Assembly: GCA_021234155.1 (NCBI GenBank)
Contig: JAJEKV010000018.1
Location: 20,259,252 to 20,323,251, forward strand
From: Isoetes taiwanensis
Lineage: Eukaryota; Streptophyta; Lycopodiopsida; Isoetales; Isoetaceae
DNA: 64,000 nucleotides
Reading direction: 5' to 3'
Shown here: piece by piece, positions 10,806-26,328 of the stretch
How positions within the stretch are numbered: position 1 is the first letter of the stretch
Layout of the letters: every line of letters starts with the position of its first letter
Notes under the pieces: generated by a model
What the model was told of the DNA's origin: nothing
Database searches by the model: none
Seen by the model: the letters and a program-made list of their open reading frames with translations, nothing else
Translations under genes and position numbers: made by a program

Positions 10806-12930
10806 TGGCTTCTAACAGGTTTTTCTTCTCGTAAAGAACAAACTACAATAACATGTACTTTTTTTCTTGTGTTGTTTTCCTTGGATGTATGCATCTTTAA
10901 TATTTTTTGCTGTCGTTCTTTTAGTAGTGCTATGATCTTGTGTTGCTTATAATAAGGTGGTAGAAAGCACATTAAGAATAAATGAGTGTGGCAATGAAGT
11001 AAAACCAAGTATGTCTAGGCAACAAAGGTCTTGCAGGTGACTCTAGGTCTTTGGAAACATTTGATGTCTGATCACTTTAAGCAGATCCAAGCTATTAGAA
11101 TATACTAATATAAGGCACATCATATTAAAACGTCTGTATCGAACCAAGGAAATAGTATTAAGACAGACATGTGCTTTTGTCCCTATTTTTGTGCTGGCAA
11201 AGGAGAATCTAGATAATGTAATGGACCCTTATTTCCAGGTGGCCTGACCTTTACAATTCCTAGACATTGCTAGCATTGGCAGAACCTTTTAGCTGACAAG
11301 ACGAACATCGCATTGTCAATTTACCATCTCTGGTTTGTTAGACATGAGATTTTATCTCGAGACATGATCTTGCATGGTGGTGATGATTAAAGAACACTGA
11401 GTAAGTAATATGCACTTTTAAATCTAGTAATATTCTCTTAGTATTGAACAGTTTTAAGAAGTCAATTGATACGGTTTTATAGCAGAAAAGGCTAAGATTT
11501 GAACTTCGTTGAGCAGAAAAGGCTAAGATTTGAACTTCGTTGAGCATAGCAACTTCATAGCAACTTCAACAAGACTCTCTTTTGTATTAACGAACTGGGG
11601 CGTGAAGACATAGAAAGAAGAGAAGAAAAAATTACGAGAAGGGGATATGGAGAAAATAAAAGTCTAGAAGGAAAAAAGAGAGTTTGGAGAAAATCACAGG
11701 CTGAATTTTGAAGGTGTCACACTGCGCATAGCCATATAGGGGGCACCATGTTGAGAGTTACGTTCAATTGTTCTATGTATCTACTTCCTCCGAGTTATAT
11801 TCTAGGTTATATGATGTGTAATGGCAAGGGCATGATGCATGTGCTTGACGTGAGAGAATGGAATGACATATCGATTATATGTCGTGTCCAAGTTTTGTAA
11901 TGTTACATGCCGGTGGGCTCAGAAACATTCTATACCTAGGCAGACTTTGATCCAAATGGCCAACAAACATGTTCATGTCATTGTCATGTGCCCAACTATT
12001 TTTGTCAATGTGACTCAAACTTTAATTAATGTTTCATTTTCACAAAGTTATCAAATAATGATGTCATGACTATATGGGAACTTATCGCTATGACAGAGAG
12101 TTCATGTTTCTAGAGATTCCAATGTCTTTGCCAAGCATTTGGAAGATAGAAACTACATTTTTTATTTTGTAACTAGGGAACTTTATATTACAAATTATAG
12201 AGGCAAAAGTCATTATCAAAACATGTAATTTCTGTAAAAAGGAACATTATCAAAACATGTAATTTCTGTAAAAAATAATCAAACGTGCTTTTGACTAGTT
12301 TTTGTAGGCAAGCTCTTTTAATTTTCTATTGATAGCAAAAACAGGGTACATGACCTTATTGGAATGGGCTCCACAACAGGCCAGATAAAACATTCAATTA
12401 CTATGGTCTACCAAATAACTTAATGAAGCTTGTTAGTCCAAGATTAGAGGCCCAAGAACAAGTATCATTCTTTTCAGCTGGAAAAAAGGCAGAGATCACT
12501 TTAAGATCTGAAGTTGTAGCATCTGAAGCTCACCATCCCAAGATGCAAGCAGTTGAAGAGCACCTAATAGCAAATATCATTCTACGCGTTAACTAGGCCT
12601 AGAATATCATCCTACCCTATTGTATTACAAGTGGCTATATCTCTATTCCATTTCTGTACTAAGGGGATGGATGCCCTTTCTTCTAACAGTGCAGGATATC
12701 AGACAAGCCTGCCCCAAAAGGGGTGTCTACTCGCTCTCAAGTGCCTTTTCACCTACCAACATATACTTCAACCTCAAGATTCAACATATACTTTCTCAAA
12801 ATTCTTCACAAGAGCAAGGATGTTTTAACCCCCGCAGTACTACACATTTTGTCAGACCACTAGAATGTGCCATTAGAATGTGCGTGAACTTGGCTAAGAT
12901 TAAGATGCTCCTCATCTCGTCTTCATGATA
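10806..12930. other. Non-coding with two short tandem duplications
   Basis: No gene seen. A 31-bp unit (CAGAAAAGGCTAAGATTTGAACTTCGTTGAG) occurs twice in tandem at about 11,482-11,544. A unit of about 34 bp with CATTATCAAAACATGTAATTTCTGTAAAAA occurs twice at about 12,211-12,275. Both look like recent local duplications. Confidence 0.6.
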
Positions 12931-12939
12931 ACCAAAGCC

Positions 12940-14335
12940 ACCCAACTTCACTTATCAAGGTCAGAATGTGGAGGTTATGCCCACCTATAATTACCTGGGA
13001 GTGAAGTTCAATACTACCATTTGGCAATGAGTGATGGTAGGCAACTAGTGACGGAAGGCTCTATATACAATGCAAAAGAATTGTTACAAATCATAGCTCT
13101 ACGACCAGTCCCACATGCTCAGGATCTTGGTAGAGCCCGTTCTTCTATATGAAGTGGAGGCGCCGGGATCGGTGGTATCATTTGCCATCTGGAATAACTT
13201 GGAGTGGGTTCAGAAGGCCTAACCCCCTTGAGTCTGAGCCCAGGATAGGAGCCTCATTTATAGTGCATTTCCTATGTATATTGGTATCATATTGTTGTTC
13301 GTATTGATGGGCCACCCTTCGTGCTGGTATATTATTCATTTGTATTGTTTCCAAGTGCTAACATGTATGTATGCTTCTGCGGTATAGGATTCCCACAGAA
13401 GGCGTGGGACAAATGACACCTCCGTGTCCTTCACCCGGACACTTGCCCATCACAAGTGGCCCGAGTCAGACGGAGGGCCTTTCTGTGGTGATGGAGTCGC
13501 CATGAGAGGGGAATTTCTTGTATTTGTGCAATGGGAGCATCGTATAATTCGGAGAGCATCACATATGCTATGGAAATGGGTCCACAATGCCTCAAAACCT
13601 GTTGGAAGGAGAAGCGAGCTAATTGGCTCTCCGGATGGAATGTGCAGGAGCATAGGTGCATACAGATAGAATCTGAGGAGCACCACAATCACCCGAGGCA
13701 GTATGTGGATGCATAGTTCCTCGACAAGCTTTAGGATGCTGGGGCTTTGGAACGTGTAAAAACTGCACATTACAAAAGCTAGATCAATCCCACGCTTGAG
13801 GGGAGTCTACAAGAGTATCTGCGAACACATTTACCTCTAAAGAAGTGCAGACTCATTGCGTCCATTCATACAGGTGCTCACCGCCTCTGAATTGAGATAG
13901 GTAGAAGGATCCAAGAAGTACAATAGGACAGGCTATGTCAGTGTTGTCAGCTGAGAGTTATTGAGGACAAGTGCCGACACTCTTTATCATTGTGCAACAT
14001 TTGGACCTATCAGAGCGCACTATGTTGAGTTGACTCCGCTTGACTAATCGCTCCATGTGACGCTACATACGGCTTCAGTGGGAATACTGGAATTGTATCT
14101 CCAGGAGGTGATGGATATGCACATCCAGTTGTGACCTCCGACACTCCATTGACATGTGCGACTTTACAGTTTGTCAGCAGGTTTATTACTATTTTTAAGA
14201 TTTTTTCTTTCGGAAACCCTTCGGGGGATGGGGGGAGGGTAAATCTGGACAGTAATACGTCTATTGTGCTCTTTGTTTGAGTCCCATAGGCCTATTGATC
14301 CTTCGTGAATGAGAAAAATATATTCAATTCAATTT
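12940..14335 (+). mobile_element. Decayed LINE (RT C-terminal half), interrupted by an LTR fragment
   Basis: Two pieces of a non-LTR retrotransposon lie either side of an LTR fragment. The left piece (about 12,960-13,215) reads YNYLGVKF and KALYTMQKNCYK, then VEPVLLYE. This matches the region after the RT fingers and palm in LINEs (YLG, KALYALQ, PVLLYGCE). The right piece (about 13,640-14,010) reads YLRTHLPLKKCRLIASIHTGAHRL, followed by a decayed IEIGR and a Cys-rich tail (RLCQCC). The homologous region of the LINE at 25,917-27,402 has the same order. The 3' end (about 14,330) finishes in TTCAATTCAATT, a short-repeat tail instead of poly-A. Many stops make it a relic. Confidence 0.65.
13215..13563 (+). 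repeat. Partial LTR (3' part) of the Ty3 family
   Basis: This matches the last third of the LTR at 39,467-40,988: GAGTCTGAGCCC, TGGGCCACCCTTCGTG, ATAGGATTCCCA, GAAGGCGTGGGAC, ATGACACCTCCGTGTCC, GTGGCCCGAGTCAGACGGAGGGCCTTTC and the end GCATCACA. The beginning of the LTR is missing. It lies inside the LINE relic. Confidence 0.8.
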
Positions 14336-14401
14336 TCTAGTAGCATGTACTTAGTTCAACTTAGCCTCCATGGAAATTTAATGTAAAATTCGATTCGCTC
14401 T

Positions 14402-14960
14402 AAAGAATCGGCATTCTTCAAAACTCAAGGCGAGCATGCATGCATTGCATCGCGTCGCATGCATGCATCGCGCATGCGTTTTGGCCGTTCTTGGGTTGGG
14501 CGTTTGCTACTTATTGCGGAGTTCTTCATCGGCGTTTCATGGGCGCTTCCTCTTCTCTCGGCGGTTACCTTATTCTCTTTGATTTGTTTCCGAAAAGGGG
14601 AGGGCTTCTTCACGCCTGGTTTGGCTAATTTAAAGCGTTGCTTTCCTCTTGTCCTTTTTAGGCCTTTAGCCTTCATCCTGTGACCTTCGTCCTCGATCCT
14701 AGTTTGTTAAGGAAGTCCTTTGGTATTGGGGCTTTGTTGGTTTCATGCGAGTCGCAAATGCAAGAATGTCGTCGATTCGGCGTGGCGAATCGGCATTCTT
14801 CTCCAAGGCAACATGCATCCCCGTGCGTCGCATGCATGCATCGCATGCGTTTTGGGCGTTCTTGGGTTGGGCGTTTGCTACTTATTGCGGAGTTCTTCAT
14901 CGGCGTTTCATCGGCACTTCCTCTTCTCTCGGCTGATGCCTTATTCTCTTTGAACCCACC
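14402..14960 (+). repeat. Direct duplication of about 150 bp, rich in GCATGC
   Basis: About 14,431-14,580 and 14,806-14,946 are two copies of a unit with GCATGCATGCATCG, GCGTTTTGG, GTTCTTGGGTTGGGCGTTTGCTACTTATTGCGGAGTTCTTCATCGGCGTTTCAT and CTTCCTCTTCTCTCGGC. Both are preceded by AATCGGCATTCTTC. The copies are a little over 370 bp apart. Clusters of CATGCA resemble RY elements, but there is no gene close enough to tie them to. Confidence 0.75.
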
Positions 14961-16926
14961 CTCCCCCCTTCTTTGTTTATATTTTGTACAAGTTACGTTT
15001 ATCATGTTTTTCCACCCGTGGGTGATGCTTTTTTCCACCCAGGGGTGATGCTATTCTCCGGTATGTTTCGTTTGTTGTGTTTGGTGATGTGCGGTTTGGC
15101 GGCCCATCCGGTTTGACTTCTCCATGCGGGGTTTTTGGGGCGATTCTATGCCTTACGTTTGTCTAAGCCCCTTCTAGAAGGCTTATCATTTGGGTTTTTC
15201 ATCGAAAACCCGAAAAAGGGAGGGTTTTTAATCCCGGTGATAAGCTTTCGGCAGTACATCGACCACTCATCTTTTAGCATTGTATTTGTTTTTGGGGTCC
15301 AAATGATATAATTGGATTTTCCCTTTATTTTTCGTGGGTAGTTCGCATGTGTGCAGCTATCCACTGTCCACCATTGTAGAAATCTGCTGAGATGAATGAG
15401 AAAATAATATTTAACTGCTCTATTGAAAAACATATCAATGATGCCTTTATTAAAGGAAGTTAAATAATCTCCTTGGAATAAAATGCATAAAACCAAATCA
15501 ATTTATGCGTAAGGGATCACCAATCATTTTGTTTTTTTTATGATAACATGGTGGTGGATACATTTTTGCATCTTGGGTTTTTTAAAAGGAATTGCATACA
15601 TGACCCATTTAAAGTGTTGCTTCTACATTACAAAATAGAGAGATCTCAACAATTGCATGCATACTTCATAAGTTTGGATGGGTTCTAATGACACGATTGA
15701 AAGCATAAAATGCGGATTGTGTGGATATAAACCACCAACAAACACATGGCTTTAGATCTGTACAAAAGAAGATCAAAAATCAAAAATCTTATTGACAACA
15801 TTGTTAGTACAGACTGATGAGCTTGTTTGTCAAAGTGTAAGGGCTACGAACTAGAAACTGAAGGCGTGAAAAGAGGGGCGTGCAAAGGATTCCAAGACGG
15901 AACAAAATTGCATGGTGCCATGTGCAGCTCCTCCACTCAAGGGGCTATAGGATGACATTTGACGTGCTACATTCTAGTGGGAAGTGGACACAATTCCTAT
16001 CCAAATCATATTGTCGATCATGTGGGCCATAACAACTGGACTCAATTACATCCAAAAGTAGCATATTACCCACCATCCAAAAGGTATAACACTTGCTTCT
16101 TTATTCTATTGGTGAAGAGGGAGATTTTTGAATGTGCCATGGATAAAATTTCACCTTGATATTATGAATCATAAAGTAGGTCCATGTCTCTTTCACATGA
16201 AAAGGGGCCCACCCACCCCATAGCACCAAATCTTAACCTAACATTTCCCCAGAACAACATCCAAACCGTTAAACCTCCGTGAGAGCAACGGATACGATCT
16301 TGTCAGAAATACTATCACGGCAACAGAAAACTTCACCGTTTTATTTGCCGGCAGACCACGTCAGCAGCACGATTTTATTTCCACATGCTTCAAATATGAT
16401 GGCCACAATTCTAGTTTAGTTTTTCCGTTTCTTCGCTTTTTTTTTTGGACCGACCAGCCTTAACGAGGACAAAAACAAAACCCGTTTACGTTGAAGGGAA
16501 ATGACGTTTATGGCCGTTCTTCTTTCCTTTTCAGGTGCTGTGTGTTCAGTGTATTTTTGTTTCATACTGTTCCTCCCAAATCCGACGCCATAGCTGCTGC
16601 ATCTCCCCCTCTGTCTTTTTTTAACGTCGTCGGATCTTAATTCCAAAAGTTTGATCTATTCTTGCATTGTAAATTTCACTCTCAGCAGGTTTTCAAGTCC
16701 GTAGAAATGAATATGCCGGATTGGATTCAAGATCTGCTTCAAGAATCAGTCTTTGGATAGAAATGCAAGCTTCAATGTCTGATTACCGTGCCTACATTAT
16801 GGATTTGGAAGCTAGGTACCAGTTAGGTTTTTAAGAGCAAGATTTGAGCTTTAGAAAGCTTGATCCAAGATTGAGCCTATGGAAAAAGCAGAATCTTGAA
16901 AATTTCTGGCGTTTTTATTACAAGTA
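14961..16926. other. No gene seen; probable upstream region of the AFR-like gene
   Basis: No coding sequence is recognised. The last 300 bp (from about 16,640) probably include the 5' untranslated region of the gene at 16,927. An internal CTCTCAGCAG at about 16,681 could be a splice acceptor of a leader intron, but there is nothing firm. Confidence 0.4.
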
Positions 16927-18469
16927 ATGCTGGAACCAGGAGGCGGCCCGACGGGCTTGTTTGGTCAGGGGTATTTTCCTCCATCTGGGAACGAAAGTTG
17001 TGAGGAAGAAGAGCTTTCTGTATTGCCGAGACATACTAAGGTCATTGTAACAGGAAATAATCGCACAAAATCCGTCTTGGTAGGGCTTCATGGGGTTGTA
17101 AAGAAGGCTGTCGGACTTGGAGGATGGCATTGGCTGGTATGTTTCTTCAAAGATAGGAAGCAGCATTTTGTTCCGGTCAAATATTGGTCTTAGGAATGCT
17201 CAGTGTAAATTTGACTTGGGTTTGAATCTTTTTTGATTGAGCAAGAAAGCTTGAATATGCCGCAGATTGTGAGCAAGGTTACAGATTTGGGATTGAAACG
17301 AAGATGCACTAACTAGTTTGCATATTATACTCAGGTTTTGACAAACGGAGCCGAGGTAAAGCTTCAACGCAATGCGCTAAGCGTGATTGAAGCTCCCACT
17401 GGGCACGAAGAAGATGATGATATTGAGAATCCTTTTTCAAATGAAACAAACATAGGTTTGTGATTCTTACAACGGATTGATTTTGTCAAATCTTCTGTGT
17501 TGTGACAATCCTTCATTGGTTGAAACACAGATGATTATCCCAGAAGCTTTAAGCCAAGAGTTCGGCCCCAGAAGCCTGCCTATGAAATGCCAAGAACGGC
17601 AGATAGCTCAGTTGAATCCGTTTCTCTAAAACGTTGCGAAAGGAAGACAGAAACGGGAATTAGGTCCTATTCAAATTCATTTCCGGTATTGTCTACTTTC
17701 TTTTTAATCCAGAAATGCTTCATCTATCTATCATTTTAATAATATGGTCCCCTCTTCTTAAATGCAGATTGTTGATCTTGGAAAACTTGATACTTCCAGC
17801 TTGAGAAAGTACCGGAGACATTTTAAACTGGTAGGTAAACTGCTTTTGCATATTTGATCTGTTGTTGCAGAAGAAATCTCATGACAAAATATTCTGTTTG
17901 TGCTTGTGAAGTTTGACGTAGATCCAAATTGCTCAAAGGAACAACTCTTGCGTGCTGTTGGAAGGCATTTCATCTCATATGTAAGAACCTGGGCATTCAT
18001 TTCGTGTTGTACTTTGATGCTATCCAATTCCTTAAATCAAATTTGCACGGATGTCAGACATCATATAATATCTGTTGTAACGTACCTGACGGATGCATAC
18101 TATCCAACTGAATATTAAGTGCTATATGTGTGTGGGATGCATACAATCCAACCGAATATTGAGCTTGTGCTCTGATATATTTCAATGCATATTGCAGTGG
18201 CAAAGACAGCCGACCAATATGTTCACCAGGATCTCTCAACTCAGTTTCTTTGCTTGCATTATTTACAAGATGAGAATCACCACTCTATTGGATTCAGATT
18301 TTAAAAATTTTCCACAGCTTTACTTTGAGCATTATTGTAACTCTTTTAAGTACAAATGGATGCTCATGCCATCCCGCTGTTTAATGTTTTTCATTTTTTG
18401 TTGCAGCAACCTGATGAATGGCGAGTAATCTCAGGATTCGTGGATTCGGTGAAGCGCCAAAGAACATAG
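16927..18469 (+). CDS. AFR: AFR/SAP30-like subunit of a Sin3-histone deacetylase complex
   Basis: A complete six-exon gene for a 226-residue nuclear protein: 16,927-17,136, 17,335-17,455, 17,531-17,685, 17,768-17,830, 17,912-17,980 and 18,407-18,469. All introns are GT-AG and the phases join. The N-terminal half reads LPRHTKVIVTGNNRTKSVLV (about residues 32-51), then GVVKKAVGLGGWHWLV and a TNGAEVKLQRNALSVIEAP block. The basic middle is Ser/Lys-rich. The C-terminal SAP30 Sin3-binding region (about residues 163-226) reads VDLGKLDTSSLRKYRRHF, DPNCSKEQLLRAVGRHF and VISGFVDSVKRQ. This order matches Arabidopsis AFR1/AFR2 (SAP30 function-related), which act with Sin3-type deacetylase complexes to silence targets such as FT. 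I chose the ATG at 16,927 because the next upstream frame is closed. It converges on adenosine kinase about 400 bp away. Confidence 0.93.
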
Positions 18470-18867
18470 AAGGGCAAGAATAATTTGCAGATTTGTAGCA
18501 TATGATTGTCCCATTCCCTTTGTTTGCCTGCTAACCAACAAAAGCTTTTCAGGCCTCCTTATAGCTGCCCAGATTTGTGTATAGATTGTGAGAAATCTTG
18601 GCTACACATTTACTTACTATCTGAATATTAGATGTACTTTTCATTATGGCATGAAATATACCAGAGTCTTAACATGTGTGGAAATTGTGAGAATACCAAA
18701 ACTTTTCAAAAATGTCTGATATATATCAGTATCCAACTTCTCGGCTAATCCAAAAGATTACCCACACGCAGGAACTCATTGGAGATAATTTTTTCTCCAA
18801 ATTCAAGTACGTTAGAAAAGAATACATTTTGTAATATCTAAAAGAATAGGATCATTGAGCAAAAGCC
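18470..18867. other. Shared 3' intergenic region of two convergent genes
   Basis: This 398-bp spacer separates the stop codons of the convergent AFR-like and adenosine kinase genes and must hold both 3' untranslated regions. No repeat or ORF is visible in it. Confidence 0.7.
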
Positions 18868-22560
<3,693 letters not shown>

Positions 22561-22576
22561 CTACCATTAAAAAAAA

Positions 22577-22740
22577 ACAAGGTGCTGCGCACGGAGGGTT
22601 GCCCTCCATGACCCGAGAGTGAAATGGCTTAAATCACACTTCAAAGTCATGTTTTTGAGCATATACTGACATATACTTGGAATAAGTCACAAACCCACCT
22701 GGATGAGGGTTTTCCCCTTAGGGGCAACCCAAAAAACTGG
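22577..22740. repeat. Complete stem-loop repeat, about 165 bp
   Basis: This copy joins the left end seen at 3691 (ACAAGGTGCTGCGCACGGAGGGTTGCCCTCC) to the right end seen at 10,430 and 24,185 (GAGCATATACTGACATATAC ... GAGGGTTTTCCCCTTAGGGGCAACCCAAAAA). It therefore defines a unit of about 165 bp with a hairpin near each end. No coding capacity is present. It is a non-autonomous element of unknown class. Confidence 0.7.
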
Positions 22741-22995
22741 ACTCAAACATATCAGTGGAATGCTATTTCCATGCCCAACTCATAATTCATAATGCAAGGC
22801 ATTCAAATACGCTAATAACTCACAAGTTGAATGTTGCAAATAGGAAAAGGAAACACAATCCATTGGTTCCATTCAAACCTTGAACATATCGAAAGACGAG
22901 AAGCAAGAATGATGATTTCGTTGGTGTTTTAGTTTTCTTTATCGGGGCTCAATACATGCACGCACTGTAGCCCGGTTCTCCAAGATCCAAGGAAT

Positions 22996-23481
22996 TTGAT
23001 TTTTTATTGCTATTTTTGTATTCTAAAGTTGAAATTGCCTCCAAGATTTCCAATCACCTTTATTGATTTTAGTACTAAATTGGGGGACAAAAGGGACATC
23101 GAAAATGAGACACCCCAGTGTGCAGACCTCGAAAGCTGGGACGTTCAGCGTCGGTTGGCTTATGGGGAGGATCGAACAGTTTCCCATTTAGATTTTCCTG
23201 ATCATATTTCATACGAAGCCAAAGATCTTGTTCTGGCCCTCTTGCAGCCCAACCCAGCAAACAGAATATCGTTGCACCAGATTTTATCCCATCCCTGGGT
23301 GTTGAAACATAGTTTATCCGAATCAGTGGGCAAAAGATCACATTGCAGAAGAAACCCATTTGTAGCACAGGCCCAAGCCAAGCGTCAACGGATTCAAATG
23401 CAACAAAAAAATCAGGAATTAGCTGTGCCCTATGTGCTTGTTGATCTTCAAAGGTTTCCTCTGCTTGAAAAGGTTTGTTGA
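22996..23481 (+). pseudogene. Protein kinase C-terminal fragment
   Basis: An open frame of 161 codons whose middle is the end of a Ser/Thr kinase domain: LDFPDHISYEAKDLVLALLQ, then PNPANRISLHQILSHPWVL. This corresponds to kinase subdomains X-XI (xAKDLIxxLLxxxPxxRxSxxxxLxHPWI), as in aurora-like and calcium-dependent kinases. The catalytic and ATP-binding parts are absent upstream. The rest of the frame is basic and Gln-rich and unrecognised. Because only the end of the domain is present, it is either one exon of a decayed gene or a captured fragment. It lies 250 bp after a stem-loop repeat. Confidence 0.55.
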
Positions 23482-23765
23482 CATGGTTTCCCTTCATCAA
23501 GGAATGGGAGTAATTTAATGGAACAAGGTCAAAGAGAACTTGTTAAGACTTTCATTTATACATGTTGGACTATTTTTTTTTTTCATGAACTCTGTCATCA
23601 GCTATCTATGTCTCACTTTTGTATATACATACAAAGATGTGAATAAAATTCATCATGTGATTACACTTCTTTTTCTCTTGTTTATTGTCTATCTAACTAT
23701 CTATCTCTTGTTTATTGTATTCATAATAATTTTAAAGACATCACTTCACGTGAGAATTCCATCTT

Positions 23766-24110
23766 TTTCTATCCATTATCCCCCGTCTCAGGCAGCTTCT
23801 CAGCTTGGGACGTTTTCCCTTTCTCTGCAGCGGCCTTATATTCCTTGGACTGCTGAGGAGGTGGTTCTAGAATTTCGTCTGCAGAATCTGACGCATTATC
23901 TCCTACTTTCGGCTGATCTGAAGCATTATCCTCTGTTTCAGGCAGCTTATAAGCTTCAGACATAGCAACATCCTGGGTTTTTTCTGGGTCTGCTTCCTGC
24001 ATTTCATCAGAGTGAGAAGAAGCATCATCCTCGATCTCAGAACCATCATCTTCTTTCAGTGCCGCGATTACTTTGACGATCATCTCCAAATATGGAGGGT
24101 GGCTGGATTA
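23766..24110 (-). pseudogene. Linker-histone H1-like fragment with acidic tail
   Basis: On the minus strand, about 24,110-24,035 reads SHPPYLEMIVKVIAALKEDD. This strongly resembles the start of the plant H1 globular domain (SHPPYxEMIxxAIxALKExxGSS). The rest of the globular domain does not follow. Instead an 80-residue acidic, Ser/Glu/Asp-rich stretch with a repeated (K)LPETxDNASD motif runs to a stop near 23,769. It may be a fragment fused to unrelated low-complexity DNA, or an H1-domain protein of another kind whose next exon is missing. Confidence 0.4.
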
Positions 24111-24184
24111 AGGCTTCACTGCATCGCCGGTTTGTCGAGCTTTGGATCGGATTGCTTGGAAGCTCTGGATGACCGAGCATTTAC

Positions 24185-24305
24185 AGGTAGCACCCAGTTT
24201 TTAGCAGTCACCAGCATATGCTAGGCATATGCCGGCATATACCTGGATATGCCCATATACCCACATAAACGAGGGTTTGCCCCCCTAGGGGCAACCCAAA
24301 AACAA
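24185..24305. repeat. Stem-loop repeat, right-end type (copy)
   Basis: It begins ACAGGTAGCACCCAGTTTTTAGCAGTCACCAGCATATGC and ends ACATAAACGAGGGTTTGCCCCCCTAGGGGCAACCCAAAAA. The last part forms a hairpin (GGGTTTGCCCC / GGGGCAACCC). It matches the copy at 10,430 along its whole length and the right end of the copy at 22,577. Confidence 0.75.
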
Positions 24306-24459
24306 AAAAAAAACCTTTACACCTGTTACAAACAGACTTTTTACCTATCCATGAACTTTTGCAAAGACCATCTCAAAGTGCAAGTTTGGCAACCCTAAGT
24401 TAATAAAGGTGTAGGTCAACTTAGGCATTTTTTACATTCTTAATCCTTTAGAACTGGTT

Positions 24460-24846
24460 TTGAACGCCAACAGTGGCTCCGTCTACTCCATGACTGCAAC
24501 AACCTCTCAGAGATTGATGGTGAAGGTTCCTTTACTTGGTCGTGCAAGCTCTCGGTTGGATAGAGCTTACTGGAATGCAGATGCAGTTGTGGCACTTCCA
24601 GATCTCTTCCGGTTCTGTCTCAAGGACAACTCAGTTTCAGACCACCATCTGCAATTCCTTTCAGACGAGCCTCTGCAGCAGCGACGGCCTGGACGAACAT
24701 GTTTCCGCTTGAATATAAAATTCTTAGAGGATGCTGACTTTCAAGAAGGTTGCAAGAACACTTGGACAACTGGCTTCAACCGACGTCGCGGTATGGCTGG
24801 CATAGTGGATGCAATTGCGGCAGTCAAAGGCTTTGCCAAACAGTAG
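24460..24846 (+). pseudogene. LINE A endonuclease C-terminal fragment
   Basis: This is the end of an APE-type endonuclease plus the start of the linker to RT. WNADAVVALPDLFRFCLKDN is followed by SVSDHHL, in which SDH is the conserved catalytic C-terminal motif of the family. The upstream catalytic domain is missing and the first 80 bp read in another frame (RQWLRLLHDCNNL), so the part is truncated and shifted. Confidence 0.6.
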
Positions 24847-24888
24847 GGCCGAGAGTCTGCAGCAGCAGGTCGTGCTTTATTAGACACA

Positions 24889-26328
24889 ATGTATCAGGAC
24901 CTGCTCCATTCTCGACATGGACTTCTTCCAGGTGTTCATGATCGAGATATTTTGGCACCGATCCAAGCATTGGAGGAGGAGCAAATCCAACAAGCAAAGA
25001 CGAAGGCAGGTTTGCAGTGGTTTCGTGATGGAGACCATTGTACAGGCTTCTTTTTCCGTGTGGCTAAGAGGCGCCGCATGACGTCAACCATGTCCTCATT
25101 GCTTTTGCCGGATGGTTTGGTGCTAACAGAGCCAACTGAACTCAAGCAATATCTGCATAGTCACTTTCAGACTTTCTTTGCTGAGAAACATCTTCCCTTT
25201 CAATCAGAAATGCGAGATGCCATTTTGTCCAGGATTTCCCCCATCATCTCTGACGAGCAGTGCCTGTCAATTGAGGCGGCTATGACAGCTGATGATTTAG
25301 GTTCGGCAGTCTTTGAACTGAAAAGAGGCAAATGCCCAAGTTTGGATGGTTTGCCAATTGAGTTCTTCCAGGAGCATTGGGAATGGCTAGAGCCATATGT
25401 GTATGATGCTTTCTGTGACTTTCGGCGGTCCACTGCTTTGGATAGAATTCTTAACACAGGTGCCATCTCGCTCATCCCCAAGGTCAAGGAGCCTCAGACT
25501 ATTTCAGACTGGCGGCCCATCACTTTATTGTCATCTGTATATAAGATCTTTGCCAAGGCTTTTGCAGAGCGGGTGAAGGACATCTTGGCAGAGTCCATCT
25601 CAACAACCCAGTCAGGTTTTCTTCCAAAACGATGCATTCTGAACAATGTTGCGGCTGCTTACGAAGGAATTTATTGGGCACGTAAGCAAAACCTTCCAGT
25701 TGTATACCTTAAGCTTGATTTTGCAAAGGCTTATGATAGTGTTAGCTGGGAGTTCATGCGTCGCTGTCTGTTAAGACTGCGATTTGGGGAACAATTCACA
25801 TCAGATGTTATGAAGCTGCACGTCTCTGCTCGGGCAATTGTTATGTTCCATGGTGAGCCGTCAGATGCCTTCTCACTCGGTCGTGGTATTCGCCAAGGAT
25901 GCCCTTTAGCACCACCGCGTGAAATAAGAGCCATGTTTGCTCGCCTATATGAGAAGGTAATTGTCCAGCTTTGTTTTTCTTTAAGTGAGAAATGCAGTAA
26001 GCAAATTATTAGCAACATTGGAGTGAAGCAAGGTTGTCCAGCATCGCCAACGCTTTTTGGAGTATACATTGATGAGCTTGAAGAGTGGCTTAAGGAAAAT
26101 TGCTTGGAGGGGGCATTTATTACAGATTATTTAGTACAACTGTTGCTCTATGCTGATGATATAGTTCTTATTGCACGATCTAAGACAGGTTTGCAAAAGC
26201 ATCTAAATGTATTGAAAAGGTTTTGTGAGCTTCTGAGAGATGACCAGAATCTAGAAAAGACAAAAGTCATGGTGTTTGGTACTAGAAAAGTATGTAATTT
26301 ATACTATGACGGACAGTGGGTGGAATAG
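24889..26328 (+). pseudogene. Chimeric frame: LINE A RT fused in frame to LINE B RT
   Basis: One open frame of 479 codons crosses the junction of two different LINEs. Residues 1-343 are LINE A: a linker (LQWFRDGDHCTGFFFR), RT fingers (GAISLIPKVKEPQTISDWRP), motif A (VYLKLDFAKAYDSVSWEFM) and motif B (RGIRQGCPLAP). From residue 344 (25,917) it is LINE B, entering at its own region before motif B (NIGVKQGCPASPTLFGVYID) and then carrying motif C (LLLYADDIVLIA). The frame therefore contains two copies of the QGCP motif. It is an accident of insertion and not a designed fusion. The frame stops at 26,328. Confidence 0.8.

Noticed and set aside
24889-26328. A true dual-RT protein
   Set aside because: The second half belongs to a different LINE family that ends in its own tail at 27,402, and LINE A resumes after it, so the fusion is an insertion accident.
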